DNA of 64,000 nucleotides. Origin: Brevibacterium renqingii. Its GTDB lineage: Bacteria > Actinomycetota > Actinomycetes > Actinomycetales > Brevibacteriaceae. Each line of letters opens with the position of its first letter. The first letter of the stretch is position 1. The notes beneath the pieces were generated by a model. That model worked only from the letters and a program-made list of their open reading frames with translations, was not told the origin of the DNA and did not search any database. The position numbers and the translations under genes were made by a program. The stretch lies in the NCBI RefSeq assembly GCF_017808105.1, contig NZ_JADBHF010000017.1, positions 1 to 64,000 of the forward strand, written 5' to 3'. Below are positions 8,613 through 17,178 of the stretch, piece by piece.

Positions 8613-9521
8613 ATGACCGATGAAGCATCCGCCGCGGCAGAGACGAACGTTGCACGGCTGCAAGAGCTCCTCGACCTGCGGAGGCTCGACTTCACCTCGG
8701 CATCGAGCGAGACGGATTTCTTCCTCGGCCACAGTCAGTACAAGCCGGATGGCCGCGTCTACGGCGGCCAGGTGCTCGCACAGTGCATCGTCGCCGCGGC
8801 GTCGACGCTTCCCGATGACAGACTCATCCACTCCCTGCACGGATATTTCCTGCGGGCCGGCGACGTCAGCGAGCCCATCGAGTTCGGCGTCGAGAGGCTC
8901 CGCGATGGACGGTCGTTCTCGGCCCGGCGGGTGCACGCGTATCAGAAAGGCGCGCCGATCCTGTCCCTCATCGCGTCCTTCCAGGACGAGCAGCCGGGCC
9001 TCGAACACGCCGAGGAGATGCCGACAGGGCTGCCCTCTCCCGAGGACTGCCCCGAGCTGCTCGAGATCATCGGAGACGACGATTCGCCGCAGGTCACCGA
9101 CTGGTTGAGCAAGCGTCCCTTCGAGGTCCGCCCCGTCGAAGCGTCCCTGCACGCGCCCGAGGCCGCCGCTCCCGCAGGGCGTGAGCAGCATTCCTGGTTC
9201 CGCACGAGTGCGCCCTTCGGCGGCGATCCGGTGCTCAACGCCGCAGCACTGGCCTATGCCAGCGACTTCAACCTGCTCGAGCCCGTGCTGCGCAGTCAGC
9301 AGCTGACCTGGAGGAGCCCCGGGCTGCGAGTCGCCAGTCTCGATCATGCCATGTGGTGGCACCGACGGGTCAGGGTCGATGAATGGATGCTATACGTCCA
9401 GGAATCACCGGCTGCCCAGGGAGGACGTGGACTCGGCTATGGCCGCATCTTCGCTCAGGACGGCACCCTGCTGGCCACGGTGGCGCAGGAGGGTATGGTC
9501 CGAATCAAGGAGACACGTTGA
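8613..9521 (+). CDS. tesB: Acyl-CoA thioesterase II
   Basis: Double-hotdog thioesterase of 302 aa that hydrolyses medium- to long-chain acyl-CoA. The first half shows YGGQVLAQ and HSLHGYFLR with GRSFSARRV, the usual TesB substrate-site blocks. The second half has LAYASDFNLL (catalytic Asp) and SLDHAMWWHR. The ATG at 8613 sits 7 bp after AGGGAGA. It is divergent from the hotdog gene at 8518 with a 94-bp promoter gap. It is followed by a small membrane-protein gene whose start overlaps its stop. Confidence 0.93.
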   Translation: MTDEASAAAETNVARLQELLDLRRLDFTSASSETDFFLGHSQYKPDGRVYGGQVLAQCIVAAASTLPDDRLIHSLHGYFLRAGDVSEPIEFGVERLRDGRSFSARRVHAYQKGAPILSLIASFQDEQPGLEHAEEMPTGLPSPEDCPELLEIIGDDDSPQVTDWLSKRPFEVRPVEASLHAPEAAAPAGREQHSWFRTSAPFGGDPVLNAAALAYASDFNLLEPVLRSQQLTWRSPGLRVASLDHAMWWHRRVRVDEWMLYVQESPAAQGGRGLGYGRIFAQDGTLLATVAQEGMVRIKETR

Positions 9522-9751
9522 ACGATGAGTCGACGATGATGGACATCATCGGCACCATCCTCAGCCGGTTGGTCAATGTGGCGTTGTTCATCGTCATCTC
9601 GATGCTGGCTCTGCTCTTCCTGCGAGCCAACACTGGGATGCATATGGGTCTCGTGGCTGTTCTGTCGATCGTCGCAGGCGTGCTCGGCACCGTCCTCGTT
9701 CGTCTGGTGCTCAATGGGGTGGGCCGCCTGGCCCGACTGCTGAGCTCCTGA
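9518..9751 (+). CDS. Small two-helix membrane protein
   Basis: Protein of 77 aa with two hydrophobic segments (about residues 14-34 and 42-66) and short polar ends; function unknown. The TTG at 9518 has AAGGAG at 5-nt spacing and overlaps the tesB stop by 4 bp (TTGA), which supports this start over the ATGs at 9536 and 9539. Its coupling to tesB suggests a membrane-linked role, but nothing more can be read. Confidence 0.65.
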   Translation: MNDESTMMDIIGTILSRLVNVALFIVISMLALLFLRANTGMHMGLVAVLSIVAGVLGTVLVRLVLNGVGRLARLLSS

Positions 9752-9777
9752 ACATCCGCAGGCGTCCCGTCCCGAGC

Positions 9778-9820
9778 CCGAACTCGGCTGGCGGCCAGCA
9801 CCTGAGTCCGAACTCGGCTG
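9778..9820. repeat. Short direct repeat, 30-bp period
   Basis: The 13-mer CCGAACTCGGCTG occurs twice, at 9778-9790 and 9808-9820. It lies in the intergenic stretch between the small membrane-protein gene and the ettA terminator. Two copies only; no known function. Confidence 0.5.
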
Positions 9821-9837
9821 CGAGACCCATCCGGCGG

Positions 9838-9889
9838 ACAGATGCACAGGTGCCCCGGTCGACAGAGACCGGGGCACCTGTGCGTCTGT
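9838..9889. terminator. Bidirectional terminator between convergent genes
   Basis: A perfect 17-bp stem (GCACAGGTGCCCCGGTC) with a 6-nt loop, extended by further pairing outside. It sits between the plus-strand small membrane-protein gene and the end of minus-strand ettA, so it can serve both. Confidence 0.75.
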
Positions 9890-9898
9890 CCGAACCGA

Positions 9899-11581
9899 TC
9901 AGTCGCGAGTGAGACGACGGTGCGTCACGCGATGCGGGCGAGCCGCATCCTCGCCGAGGCGTTCGACCTTGTTCTTCTCATAGGCTTCGAAGTTGCCCTC
10001 GAACCAGTACCACTTCGCAGGGTTCTCCTCCGTACCCTCCCACGCGAGGATGTGCGTGGCCACCCGGTCGAGGAACCACCTGTCGTGGGAGACGACCACG
10101 GCACAGCCGGGGAACTCGAGAAGCGCGTTCTCCAAGGAGCCCAGGGTCTCGACATCGAGGTCGTTCGTCGGCTCGTCGAGCAGGAGCAGGTTTCCGCCCT
10201 GCTTGAGTGTGAGCGCGAGGTTGAGGCGGTTGCGCTCACCGCCGGAGAGGACTCCGGCTTTCTTCTGCTGATCCGGTCCTTTGAATCCGAAAGCCGAGAC
10301 ATAGGCACGAGAGGGCATCTCCACCGACCCCACTTGGATGAAGTCGAGTCCGTCGGAGACGACTTCCCACAGGGTCTTCTCCGGGTCGATGCCTCCGCGT
10401 GACTGATCGACATAGGAGATCTTCACGGAGTCGCCGACCTTGAGCTCACCGCCGTCGAGCTCTTCGAGGCCCACGATCGTCTTGAACAGGGTCGACTTTC
10501 CGACGCCGTTGGGTCCGATGACACCGACGATGCCGTTGCGGGGCAGGGAGAAGCTGAGCCCCTCGATGAGCTGCCGCCCATCGAAGCCCTTCTCGAGGCC
10601 GTCGGCCTCGATGACGACATCGCCGAGGCGCGGTCCGGCCGGGATCTGGATCTCTTCGAAGTCGAGCTTGCGCGTCTTCTCCGCCTCGGCAGCCATCTCC
10701 TCATACCGTGCCAGACGGGCCTTCGACTTCGTCTGCTTGGCCTTCGGGTTCGACCGCACCCACTCGAGTTCGTCCTGCAGCCGCTTGGCCAGCTTCGCGT
10801 CCTTCTTGCCCTGCACCTGGAGACGTTCGCGCTTCTTCTCGAGGTAGGTCGAGTAATTGCCCTCGTACGGGTAGAGGTGACCGCGATCGACCTCGGCGAT
10901 CCATTCGGCGACGTGGTCGAGGAAGTACCTGTCGTGCGTGATGGCGATGACCGCGCCGGGATAGGTCTTCAGGTGCTGCTCGAGCCACAGCACCGATTCC
11001 GCGTCCAGGTGGTTCGTCGGCTCGTCGAGGAGCAGCAGGTCCGGTTTCTCCAACAGAAGCTTGCACAGCGCCACACGTCGACGTTCACCACCGGAGAGCA
11101 CCGAGACTTGCGCGTCCGGCGGCGGGCAGCGCAGGGCGTCCATCGCCTGTTCGAGCTGGGAATCGAGGTCCCAGGCATCGGCGGCGTCGATGGCCTCCTG
11201 CAGTTTGCCCATCTCTTCCATCAGCGCGTCGAAGTCGGCGTCCGGGTCCGACATCTCCTCGGAGATCGCGTTGAAGCGGTCGAGCTTCGACTTGATCTCG
11301 CCGACGCCCTCCTCGACATTGCCGAGGACCGTCTTCTCTTCGTTCAGGGGCGGCTCCTGCATGAGGATGCCCACCGTGTATCCGGGGCTGAGGCGAGCTT
11401 CGCCGTTCGACGGCTGCTCGAGGCCCGCCATGATCTTGAGGATGGTTGATTTGCCGGCTCCGTTCGGGCCGACCATACCGATCTTCGCTCCGGGATAGAA
11501 CGACATCGATACATCGTCGAGGATGACTTTGTCACCGTGCGCCTTACGCGCCTTGTGCATGGTGTAGATGAATTCGGCCAT
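9899..11581 (-). CDS. ettA: ABC-F ATPase, energy-dependent translational throttle
   Basis: Cytosolic ABC-F protein of 560 aa that binds the ribosomal E site and gates early elongation according to ATP/ADP. Two ABC modules are visible: Walker A GPNGAGKST and GPNGVGKST, signatures LSGGERRR and LSGGERNR, Walker B LLLLDEPTNHLD and LLLLDEPTNDLD. The charged linker between them is the P-site tRNA-interaction motif region. The length equals that of EttA. The ATG at 11581 has only a weak ribosome-binding site. In mycobacteria the orthologue (Rv2477c) also sits beside an SSB paralogue. Confidence 0.95.
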   Translation of the reverse strand: MAEFIYTMHKARKAHGDKVILDDVSMSFYPGAKIGMVGPNGAGKSTILKIMAGLEQPSNGEARLSPGYTVGILMQEPPLNEEKTVLGNVEEGVGEIKSKLDRFNAISEEMSDPDADFDALMEEMGKLQEAIDAADAWDLDSQLEQAMDALRCPPPDAQVSVLSGGERRRVALCKLLLEKPDLLLLDEPTNHLDAESVLWLEQHLKTYPGAVIAITHDRYFLDHVAEWIAEVDRGHLYPYEGNYSTYLEKKRERLQVQGKKDAKLAKRLQDELEWVRSNPKAKQTKSKARLARYEEMAAEAEKTRKLDFEEIQIPAGPRLGDVVIEADGLEKGFDGRQLIEGLSFSLPRNGIVGVIGPNGVGKSTLFKTIVGLEELDGGELKVGDSVKISYVDQSRGGIDPEKTLWEVVSDGLDFIQVGSVEMPSRAYVSAFGFKGPDQQKKAGVLSGGERNRLNLALTLKQGGNLLLLDEPTNDLDVETLGSLENALLEFPGCAVVVSHDRWFLDRVATHILAWEGTEENPAKWYWFEGNFEAYEKNKVERLGEDAARPHRVTHRRLTRD

Positions 11582-11627
11582 AGTGGTCTCAGGCTATCGT
11601 TTCGGCGCACTCAAGCGCTAATTGGTC

Positions 11628-12311
11628 TCAGCCTCCCCCGAGCGAGGGCGCCTCTCCCGAGGAGTCGCCACCATCGGCCGAACTCGATGAGGCGGCGCTG
11701 CCTTCGACAGCCTCCTCAGCATCCGACGAAGTCTCGGAGCCGCTGGCGTCTTCGGAGCCGGACGGGTCCTCGCTCGGCTGCGGGCTCTCGGTCGGGCCGT
11801 CCTCACCGTTGATGTCCTCGCCCGGCAGATGCCCGGCTCCGTTGGAATCACCGTCTTCGTCCCGCTTCTCCCCCTTGGGGGCTTTCACGCCCTTGGGCCG
11901 TTCGACCTCACCGAAGAGACACGACCCTGTCGACTCGGTCGGCTGCATGAGCTCGGCCGTCGCCTTGCCCGACCGGATCTCTCCGACTACGCATCCCTTG
12001 TCCGTCTTGATCCCGAACATCTTCGAAGGAACATCATTGCCCAGCGGCGATTCGTCGATCGTGGCCTCGAGCTGCTCGGGCTCGTAGCCGGCGTCGAGCA
12101 TCGTGGAGAAGAACTTCTTCGTCGACGGAACCGAGTCCTTCTCCCCGGTGATCGGTTTGAGCGCTTTGAGAACCTTGTCCACCTCGGCGACCGGAGTCGC
12201 GTGCGTCTTCTTCGGCTCGGGCTGAGGCTCCTCGCCGCCGAAGCCGAGCAGAGAGCAGCCCGACAATGCCGCAGTCAGTGCTGCGGCACCCAGCACAGGA
12301 ACGAGACGCAT
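11628..12311 (-). CDS. Predicted lipoprotein with acidic Ser/Asp/Glu tail
   Basis: Protein of 227 aa with an N-terminal lipoprotein signal ending in the lipobox LSGC (Cys19). Residues about 40-135 form a compact domain with two cysteines (KGCVVG and TGSCLFG), likely a disulfide. The last 90 residues are an acidic Ser/Gly/Pro/Glu linker-like tail. It resembles a Micrococcales family of secreted lipoproteins of unknown function. It lies between ssb and ettA, all on the minus strand with gaps of 77 and 46 bp. Confidence 0.78.
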   Translation of the reverse strand: MRLVPVLGAAALTAALSGCSLLGFGGEEPQPEPKKTHATPVAEVDKVLKALKPITGEKDSVPSTKKFFSTMLDAGYEPEQLEATIDESPLGNDVPSKMFGIKTDKGCVVGEIRSGKATAELMQPTESTGSCLFGEVERPKGVKAPKGEKRDEDGDSNGAGHLPGEDINGEDGPTESPQPSEDPSGSEDASGSETSSDAEEAVEGSAASSSSADGGDSSGEAPSLGGG

Positions 12312-12388
12312 CTGAAACCTCGGCGGGAGGGGACGGGGGACAGTCTCACTTTAGCCGATCCGTGGGAGCGACGACTGCAGCGAATCGG

Positions 12389-13045
12389 TCAGAACGGCGC
12401 GGCAGCGTCGGCTGTGTCGCGCGCGATCGCGTTGTCGACCTCCTCGGCGGACTGCTCGGCGGCCTCGGCTTCCCCCTCGCCAGCGTCCCTGCCCTGTCGG
12501 TCACCGGATGGGTCGCCCATCCCGCTGTGCCCGGTTTCCGCTGCTGGGGACGTATGGGTGCGAGAGGCCGAGAACATGCTCTCGTCCCCGAACGAAGCGG
12601 TCTCCCCGAGGCCGCCCCATGCCGGGTCCCGGGATGACTCCGTCTCCCCCGTCGCCCGGTTGGACGGGACCGGAGCCCGATCGGGACTCTTGGCCTTTCG
12701 ATAGTGTGCGGTTCCGTAGCGGAGGTCCGGACCGATGTGTTCGGCGACGACCGTCGGTGCGATGCCGCTGCGCTCTTCGGTCTCCCACTCGCGGATCTTG
12801 AGGTTGCCGGTCACGATGACTGCCGTGCCGAGGCGCAGCGAGGTGGAGGTATTGCTGGCCAGGTCGCCGTAGCAGTCGACACTGAACCACGATGTGCCGT
12901 CGTCGATGAACTCTCCCGTGGTCCTGTCCACGCGCCAATGATTGACCGCGAGCCGGAAGGACGAACAGGCTCGGCCGGAGGGCAGGGTTCGACCGGCGGG
13001 TTCGGTGGCGATGGTGCCGGTGACGGTGATCGGAATGGCGGACAT
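12389..13045 (-). CDS. ssb: Single-stranded DNA-binding protein paralogue
   Basis: Protein of 218 aa. The N-terminal OB fold (about 1-110) has SSFRLAVNHW, the WFSVDCYGDLA strand and VIVTGNLKIREW, typical of bacterial SSB. The C-terminal 100 residues are a disordered acidic linker ending AAAPF; the terminal Pro-Phe is kept but the usual Asp-rich tip before it is not. The ATG at 13045 is preceded by GAGGAG, which favours it over an ATG ten codons upstream. By synteny it is the second SSB-like gene of actinobacteria (Rv2478c place), not the rpsF-linked main SSB. Confidence 0.88.
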   Translation of the reverse strand: MSAIPITVTGTIATEPAGRTLPSGRACSSFRLAVNHWRVDRTTGEFIDDGTSWFSVDCYGDLASNTSTSLRLGTAVIVTGNLKIREWETEERSGIAPTVVAEHIGPDLRYGTAHYRKAKSPDRAPVPSNRATGETESSRDPAWGGLGETASFGDESMFSASRTHTSPAAETGHSGMGDPSGDRQGRDAGEGEAEAAEQSAEEVDNAIARDTADAAAPF

Positions 13046-13141
13046 CGGTGGCTCCTCTTCTGATGGATGACTCAACGCGGCCGTCGACGGACGCGAGGTT
13101 CTTCAGTCAGCCCGATCACAACGACGATGTCCAGACACGCA

Positions 13142-13182
13142 GAATGCCCTGTGGAAAGATCTCCTCCGTCCACAGGGCATTC
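13142..13182 (-). terminator. Terminator of the GTPase pair
   Basis: A 14-bp stem (GAATGCCCTGTGGA) with a 13-nt loop, just downstream of the minus-strand GTPase gene ending at 13216. It separates that operon from ssb. Confidence 0.6.
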
Positions 13183-13215
13183 GACCACGAGTCCCGCAGC
13201 TTGTGCGCTCAAGTC

Positions 13216-14796
13216 TCAGTGAAGCATCTCATAGGCTCGCCGATGCTCACCGATGACGACCTTCACGGGATCCAGATAAGAGCTCCGGGCGACGCGACCG
13301 ACGGCATCTCGCAGGCGCCCATCGACCTCGGCCGCTGCCTCTTTCGCTCCCCTGCTCCGGGCAGATTTCGCCATCAGCGAGGTGACCAACGAACCGATGA
13401 GGCCGATGACCAGCAGACCGATGCTGACGATCCAGCACCAGACAGGCAGCGTCCCGGAACCGATCGCGGCGACCAGTGCAGAGGCGATGACACCGATGAC
13501 ACCGATGATGGTCGCGGCGAAGAAGATCATCTGGAATACGTTGGCCAGCGACCACCAACCGGGCACCTGACGTTTGATGTCCACAGCCGTGACGGCCGAG
13601 TCGAGAGTCTCCGAGAGTTCGTCGGTACTCCGCTTCTCGGCCTCTGCCGCCTCGTTCTGCCAGGCCCGTGGCATCGTCGACACCGATTCTGTGATCAGTT
13701 CGTGTGCCATCAGCCGCACATGTGAACTCTGCGCCTTGGTCGTGGCGGGCACGGAAGCACGGATGAGCTCATCGCGCCCCTGCCCGTGTTTGGCCCCGAG
13801 GGGGTCCGGAGCGTTGCGCTGCATCCAAGCCAGCACGGGGTACCCGGTCCTCCGATAGGCACGGCGGATGTAATCATCATGGACCGTCTGGGCCACCGCT
13901 TCGACACCCGCGGCCTCCGACATCGTCTCGACGAGACGGGATGCGCCCGGAAGTTCGTCCGGAGAGGCCACGGGCGCACCGAGCTCGGTTCGGATCCGCT
14001 TGGCCATCGCCTGCATATCCGCCAGCAGCCTTTCGGCCGCCGCCTCATTCGAATCGACGGTGTCGGCGAGAATGCTGCGAATCTCGGGGATGCCCTCCCT
14101 CGTCACGGCCGAGGAGATCCGCACATTCGTCTCGCTCAGTCCGTCCTCGTTGAGCAGGTGGCGCAGATGATCGGCCGCCGCCTTCTGCTCCTCGGGACTG
14201 AGCTTGTCGATCTGGTTGAGAACGACGACCATGTTCGCGCTGTTCTCGGCGAGTTTGGTCAGATACTCCGAGTGCAGGGAGAAGTCCGCGTACTTCTGCG
14301 GGTCGACCACCCAGAAGACGACGTCGACCAATCCGACGAGCCGGTCGGACTCGACGCGGTGCTCAACCGCCGTCGAATCGTGGTCGGGAAGGTCGAGAAG
14401 GATCAGGCCGTGCAGACGCCGCTGGTCGTCACCGTCGAGTGCGGATTCGCGCCACGTACGGCTCCTCTCCGGCACACTCAGCCAGTCGAGGACGTCCTTT
14501 CCGCCCTGGCCCCACACGCATGCGGTTGGGCGTGAGGTCGTCGGCCGCCGAACTCCGACCCGGGCGATCTCGAGACCGGCGACCGCGTTGAACAGAGAAG
14601 ACTTACCAGAACCCGTCGAACCGGCGAACGCCACGACTGTGAAGTCCTCGCCCAGCCCCAGCCGGTCCTCGGCCCGATCGAGCAGGTTCTGAGCATCGGT
14701 GCGAACATCCTCGGCGAGCTTGTCGGCGCTCAGCGACAGCGAATGCCGGATGCCATCGGCCAGGCGTCGGATCTCGGTCTGTGCAGAACTGTTCAC
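13216..14796 (-). CDS. Membrane-anchored GTPase, YfjP/dynamin-like (second of pair)
   Basis: Protein of 526 aa. The N-terminal GTPase domain has G1 GSTGSGKSS, a switch region with RRPTTS, G3 DLPDHDS and G4 NQID. A helical middle follows, then two adjacent transmembrane helices (about 423-445 and 450-474) and a basic C-terminal tail. It is related to YfjP-type GTPases and to actinobacterial dynamin-like proteins; a membrane-remodelling or ribosome-linked role is possible but not shown. The GTG start overlaps the stop of the upstream GTPase gene (GTGA). Confidence 0.82.
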   Translation of the reverse strand: MNSSAQTEIRRLADGIRHSLSLSADKLAEDVRTDAQNLLDRAEDRLGLGEDFTVVAFAGSTGSGKSSLFNAVAGLEIARVGVRRPTTSRPTACVWGQGGKDVLDWLSVPERSRTWRESALDGDDQRRLHGLILLDLPDHDSTAVEHRVESDRLVGLVDVVFWVVDPQKYADFSLHSEYLTKLAENSANMVVVLNQIDKLSPEEQKAAADHLRHLLNEDGLSETNVRISSAVTREGIPEIRSILADTVDSNEAAAERLLADMQAMAKRIRTELGAPVASPDELPGASRLVETMSEAAGVEAVAQTVHDDYIRRAYRRTGYPVLAWMQRNAPDPLGAKHGQGRDELIRASVPATTKAQSSHVRLMAHELITESVSTMPRAWQNEAAEAEKRSTDELSETLDSAVTAVDIKRQVPGWWSLANVFQMIFFAATIIGVIGVIASALVAAIGSGTLPVWCWIVSIGLLVIGLIGSLVTSLMAKSARSRGAKEAAAEVDGRLRDAVGRVARSSYLDPVKVVIGEHRRAYEMLH

Positions 14797-16490
14797 AATG
14801 CCACCTCAAGTCGTTCACCGGACGAACGCAGCGCGCTCGCTTGCCGCGCCGGTACCGCGGATAGTCTCAGTGCGTTGTCGAATGGGGTGCGGCAGCCTCC
14901 GACGATTCCCGAGGCAACCGTCAGGAAGCGCTGCCGGATCGAAGCGAGGAGTTCGGCGGCCTCGGCCTCGCCGAAGATCGTTTCGGCCAGGTTGAGAGCC
15001 ACCCCTGCTCCCTGGCCAGCTGCCGGCTCCGCGCCGGCGGAGCGCCTCGGGTCCCAGAATGATGCGTATTCGACGACTGCGCACACGCCTGCCACGCCGA
15101 ATGAGAGGATCCGTGCCTTCGACTTCTTTCCCTGCCCGATGTCACGCACGAGCGCATTCACCTCATCGGACCAGCCGCTGACTGCGGACTTGACCGAGTC
15201 TTCGAGGCCTGCCGCGACATGCCGCAACTCCGGTCGCTCTTCGATGAGGGCGGCTCCGGCCGCGGTATTGCGCCATTCGGCGTTCACCTCGTCGACGACC
15301 GCGATCGCCTGTTCTCGCAGAGATACGGCAGCACTGCGCAGGATTGCGATGTGCAAGGGAGTCGCCGCATCGTGCTTACCCGTCACGGCCGCAGAGATCC
15401 GATCGCGCATGCGCGCCATCGTCGGTTCGAGACCACGGAAGAGCTGTCCCGTGCCCACGAAGTCCTGCCACCTGGCGTTGACCTCGCCATGCAGGACTCG
15501 GCCGTCGGAGAACACCTCGGTCAGTCGTGCATCCGCTGCCCCGAAACGGCTCTCCACTGCCTCGGCCAGTCGGCTGTGCGCCTGTTCCTGCGACTGTGCG
15601 AAAGCCGCAAGATCGCGGACCTCTCCGGGCAGCGCCGACACGGCCCCGGTCAGTGTGCGACTGCGGATGCGCTCCAACGACGTGCCCTCGGCTCCGACTT
15701 GCGTGATCCAGGAGCGGATGGGATAGATCGCCGAATGAGGGAGCAGCCCGTCCTCGAGTTCGAGTTCGGCCACGGAGAAGATCGGCGAGTTCGCCAGTTG
15801 GGCCTCGGAGAGCAGGCTCGACAGATGATGCCTGACTTCGCGATTGGCTTCGGGCGGAACTCGGTCGAGAACGATGGCGACCGAGGTGCTGCGCACGGCC
15901 GCCGTCTTCAGCAGGGCCCAGGGTGCGGCATCGGCATATCGATTCGCAGTGGTCACGAACAGCCACAGATCGGCGCTGAGCAAGGTCCTGCGTGAGAGCG
16001 CGCGATTCGACTCGGAGATGGAATCGATGTCAGGACAGTCGAGGATCGCGGTGCCCGCTTCGATGCCCTCATCGGCGATGAGGACAACGCCCGGTGTCGG
16101 TGACTCCGGGTCGGTGCTGCGCGGCAGGTCCGGCAGATAGTGGTCGGGCTCGAAGTGCTTCGCGTCAGCGGGATTGTGAATCACCACGGGATTGCCCGTG
16201 GTCGGACGGCGGACCCCGGTCGGGCTCACGGTCCGGCCGACGAGCGAGTTGACCAGCGTCGATTTGCCGGCGCCGGTCGAACCGCCGACGGCGATGAGAA
16301 ACGGGGTCCGGGCCCGGTTGATCCTCGGCAGAACATAGTCGTTGAGCTCTGCGGACAGCGCCGAGTGTGCTGCGCGACCGGCCTCGAAGTCCTCGGTTCG
16401 CAGGGTGAAGCGGGTCTCGGAAACGCGCTTGACGATATCGTTCAACGCTTGGCCGATCGGCGGCGTCACGGCGCTCTTGCTCTCTGTCAT
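14793..16490 (-). CDS. Dynamin-like GTPase (first of pair)
   Basis: Protein of 565 aa. The GTPase domain shows G1 GGSTGAGKST and a RRPTTGNP switch like its neighbour, and G3 DCPDIDS; the G4 equivalent (VLDRVP) is divergent, lacking NKxD. The long C-terminal half is helical with one weak hydrophobic stretch near 470-490. The ATG at 16490 was chosen; a GTG three bases upstream is equally possible. It is translationally coupled to the second GTPase. Adjacent unequal pairs like this recall Streptomyces DynA/DynB and mycobacterial IniA/IniC. Upstream, 220 bp without a gene precede tRNA-Arg. Confidence 0.8.
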   Translation of the reverse strand: MTESKSAVTPPIGQALNDIVKRVSETRFTLRTEDFEAGRAAHSALSAELNDYVLPRINRARTPFLIAVGGSTGAGKSTLVNSLVGRTVSPTGVRRPTTGNPVVIHNPADAKHFEPDHYLPDLPRSTDPESPTPGVVLIADEGIEAGTAILDCPDIDSISESNRALSRRTLLSADLWLFVTTANRYADAAPWALLKTAAVRSTSVAIVLDRVPPEANREVRHHLSSLLSEAQLANSPIFSVAELELEDGLLPHSAIYPIRSWITQVGAEGTSLERIRSRTLTGAVSALPGEVRDLAAFAQSQEQAHSRLAEAVESRFGAADARLTEVFSDGRVLHGEVNARWQDFVGTGQLFRGLEPTMARMRDRISAAVTGKHDAATPLHIAILRSAAVSLREQAIAVVDEVNAEWRNTAAGAALIEERPELRHVAAGLEDSVKSAVSGWSDEVNALVRDIGQGKKSKARILSFGVAGVCAVVEYASFWDPRRSAGAEPAAGQGAGVALNLAETIFGEAEAAELLASIRQRFLTVASGIVGGCRTPFDNALRLSAVPARQASALRSSGERLEVAL

Positions 16491-16710
16491 CACGCATCCA
16501 CTCTCTATGTTTTCCCAGCTCGGCACCAATTGCCACGCCGTATCCGCACAGAATTGCCCGTGGCTGCTCCGTCTCGTTCTAGACTTCAGCCGTCCGCGAT
16601 GACATAACGATGGGTGCGGCGACAGCTCAGAATGCACATTTGGAAGAGAGTCGGTGCGACTGGAAGCGGAGAGGGTCGGTACGACCGGACGAGGGCCGAG
16701 GCAGGAGAAG

Positions 16711-16784
16711 CGCCCCCGGCGGGGCTCGAACCCGCGACCTACCGCTTAGAAGGCGGTTGCTCTATCCGACTGAGCTACGGAGGC
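16711..16784 (-). tRNA. tRNA-Arg(TCT)
   Basis: A 74-nt cloverleaf on the minus strand. The acceptor stem is GCCTCCG/CGGGGGC, the anticodon loop CTTCTAA is closed by ACCGC/GCGGT (anticodon TCT), and the T arm has GGTTCGAGCCC. CCA is not encoded; the discriminator base is G. Confidence 0.95.
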
Positions 16785-16821
16785 TCACACATCGTAACCG
16801 ATGGTCGTGGGAGAACCGAAA

Positions 16822-16875
16822 GCGGCTCCGGGCGGGACGGGACCGTCGGGGTCCGCGCCCACGGTCCGGAGCCGC
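16822..16875 (-). terminator. Possible terminator of the 68-aa gene
   Basis: An inverted repeat GCGGCTCCGG/CCGGAGCCGC with a loop of about 34 nt, downstream of the small minus-strand membrane-protein gene. The loop is long and there is no clear T run, so this is tentative. Confidence 0.3.
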
Positions 16876-16892
16876 AGGTTCGAATTGCTTGA

Positions 16893-17099
16893 TCAGTGGC
16901 GACGCGCTGCCTGCTCAAGGGAGCTGCGGATGGTCACGAAGGACACCACCGCAACGCCGGTCATCGCCAGCACCACGGCAACGGCTTCGATGCCGAAGGC
17001 GAAGTCGACGACGATCGGGAAGAACCCTGCGAGCATGAAGCCCAGCAGAGCCACCAGAGTCAGCGCAGTGGCGATCGAGAAGTACTTGGCACCGTTCAT
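16893..17099 (-). CDS. Small two-helix membrane protein
   Basis: Protein of 68 aa with two hydrophobic segments (about 9-30 and 35-57) and a short basic C-terminus; function unknown. The ATG at 17099 is preceded by a strong AAGGAG. It sits between tRNA-Arg and the thiamine-binding protein gene and is read in the same direction as both. Confidence 0.7.
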   Translation of the reverse strand: MNGAKYFSIATALTLVALLGFMLAGFFPIVVDFAFGIEAVAVVLAMTGVAVVSFVTIRSSLEQAARRH

Positions 17100-17178
17100 T
17101 GTTCATCTCCTTCTTCCGTTGGAAAAAGGGTAGCGCTTCACGTGAGCCGCGTCACTGTGAATTCCCGAAGAATTCGAA

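Noticed and set aside
9778-9820. 13-bp direct repeat as a CRISPR or attachment site
   Set aside because: Only two copies, a 17-bp spacer, no cas genes and no mobile element nearby.
16711-16784. tRNA-Arg(TCT) as an integration site
   Set aside because: No integrase, no partial tRNA repeat and no foreign-looking genes next to it.
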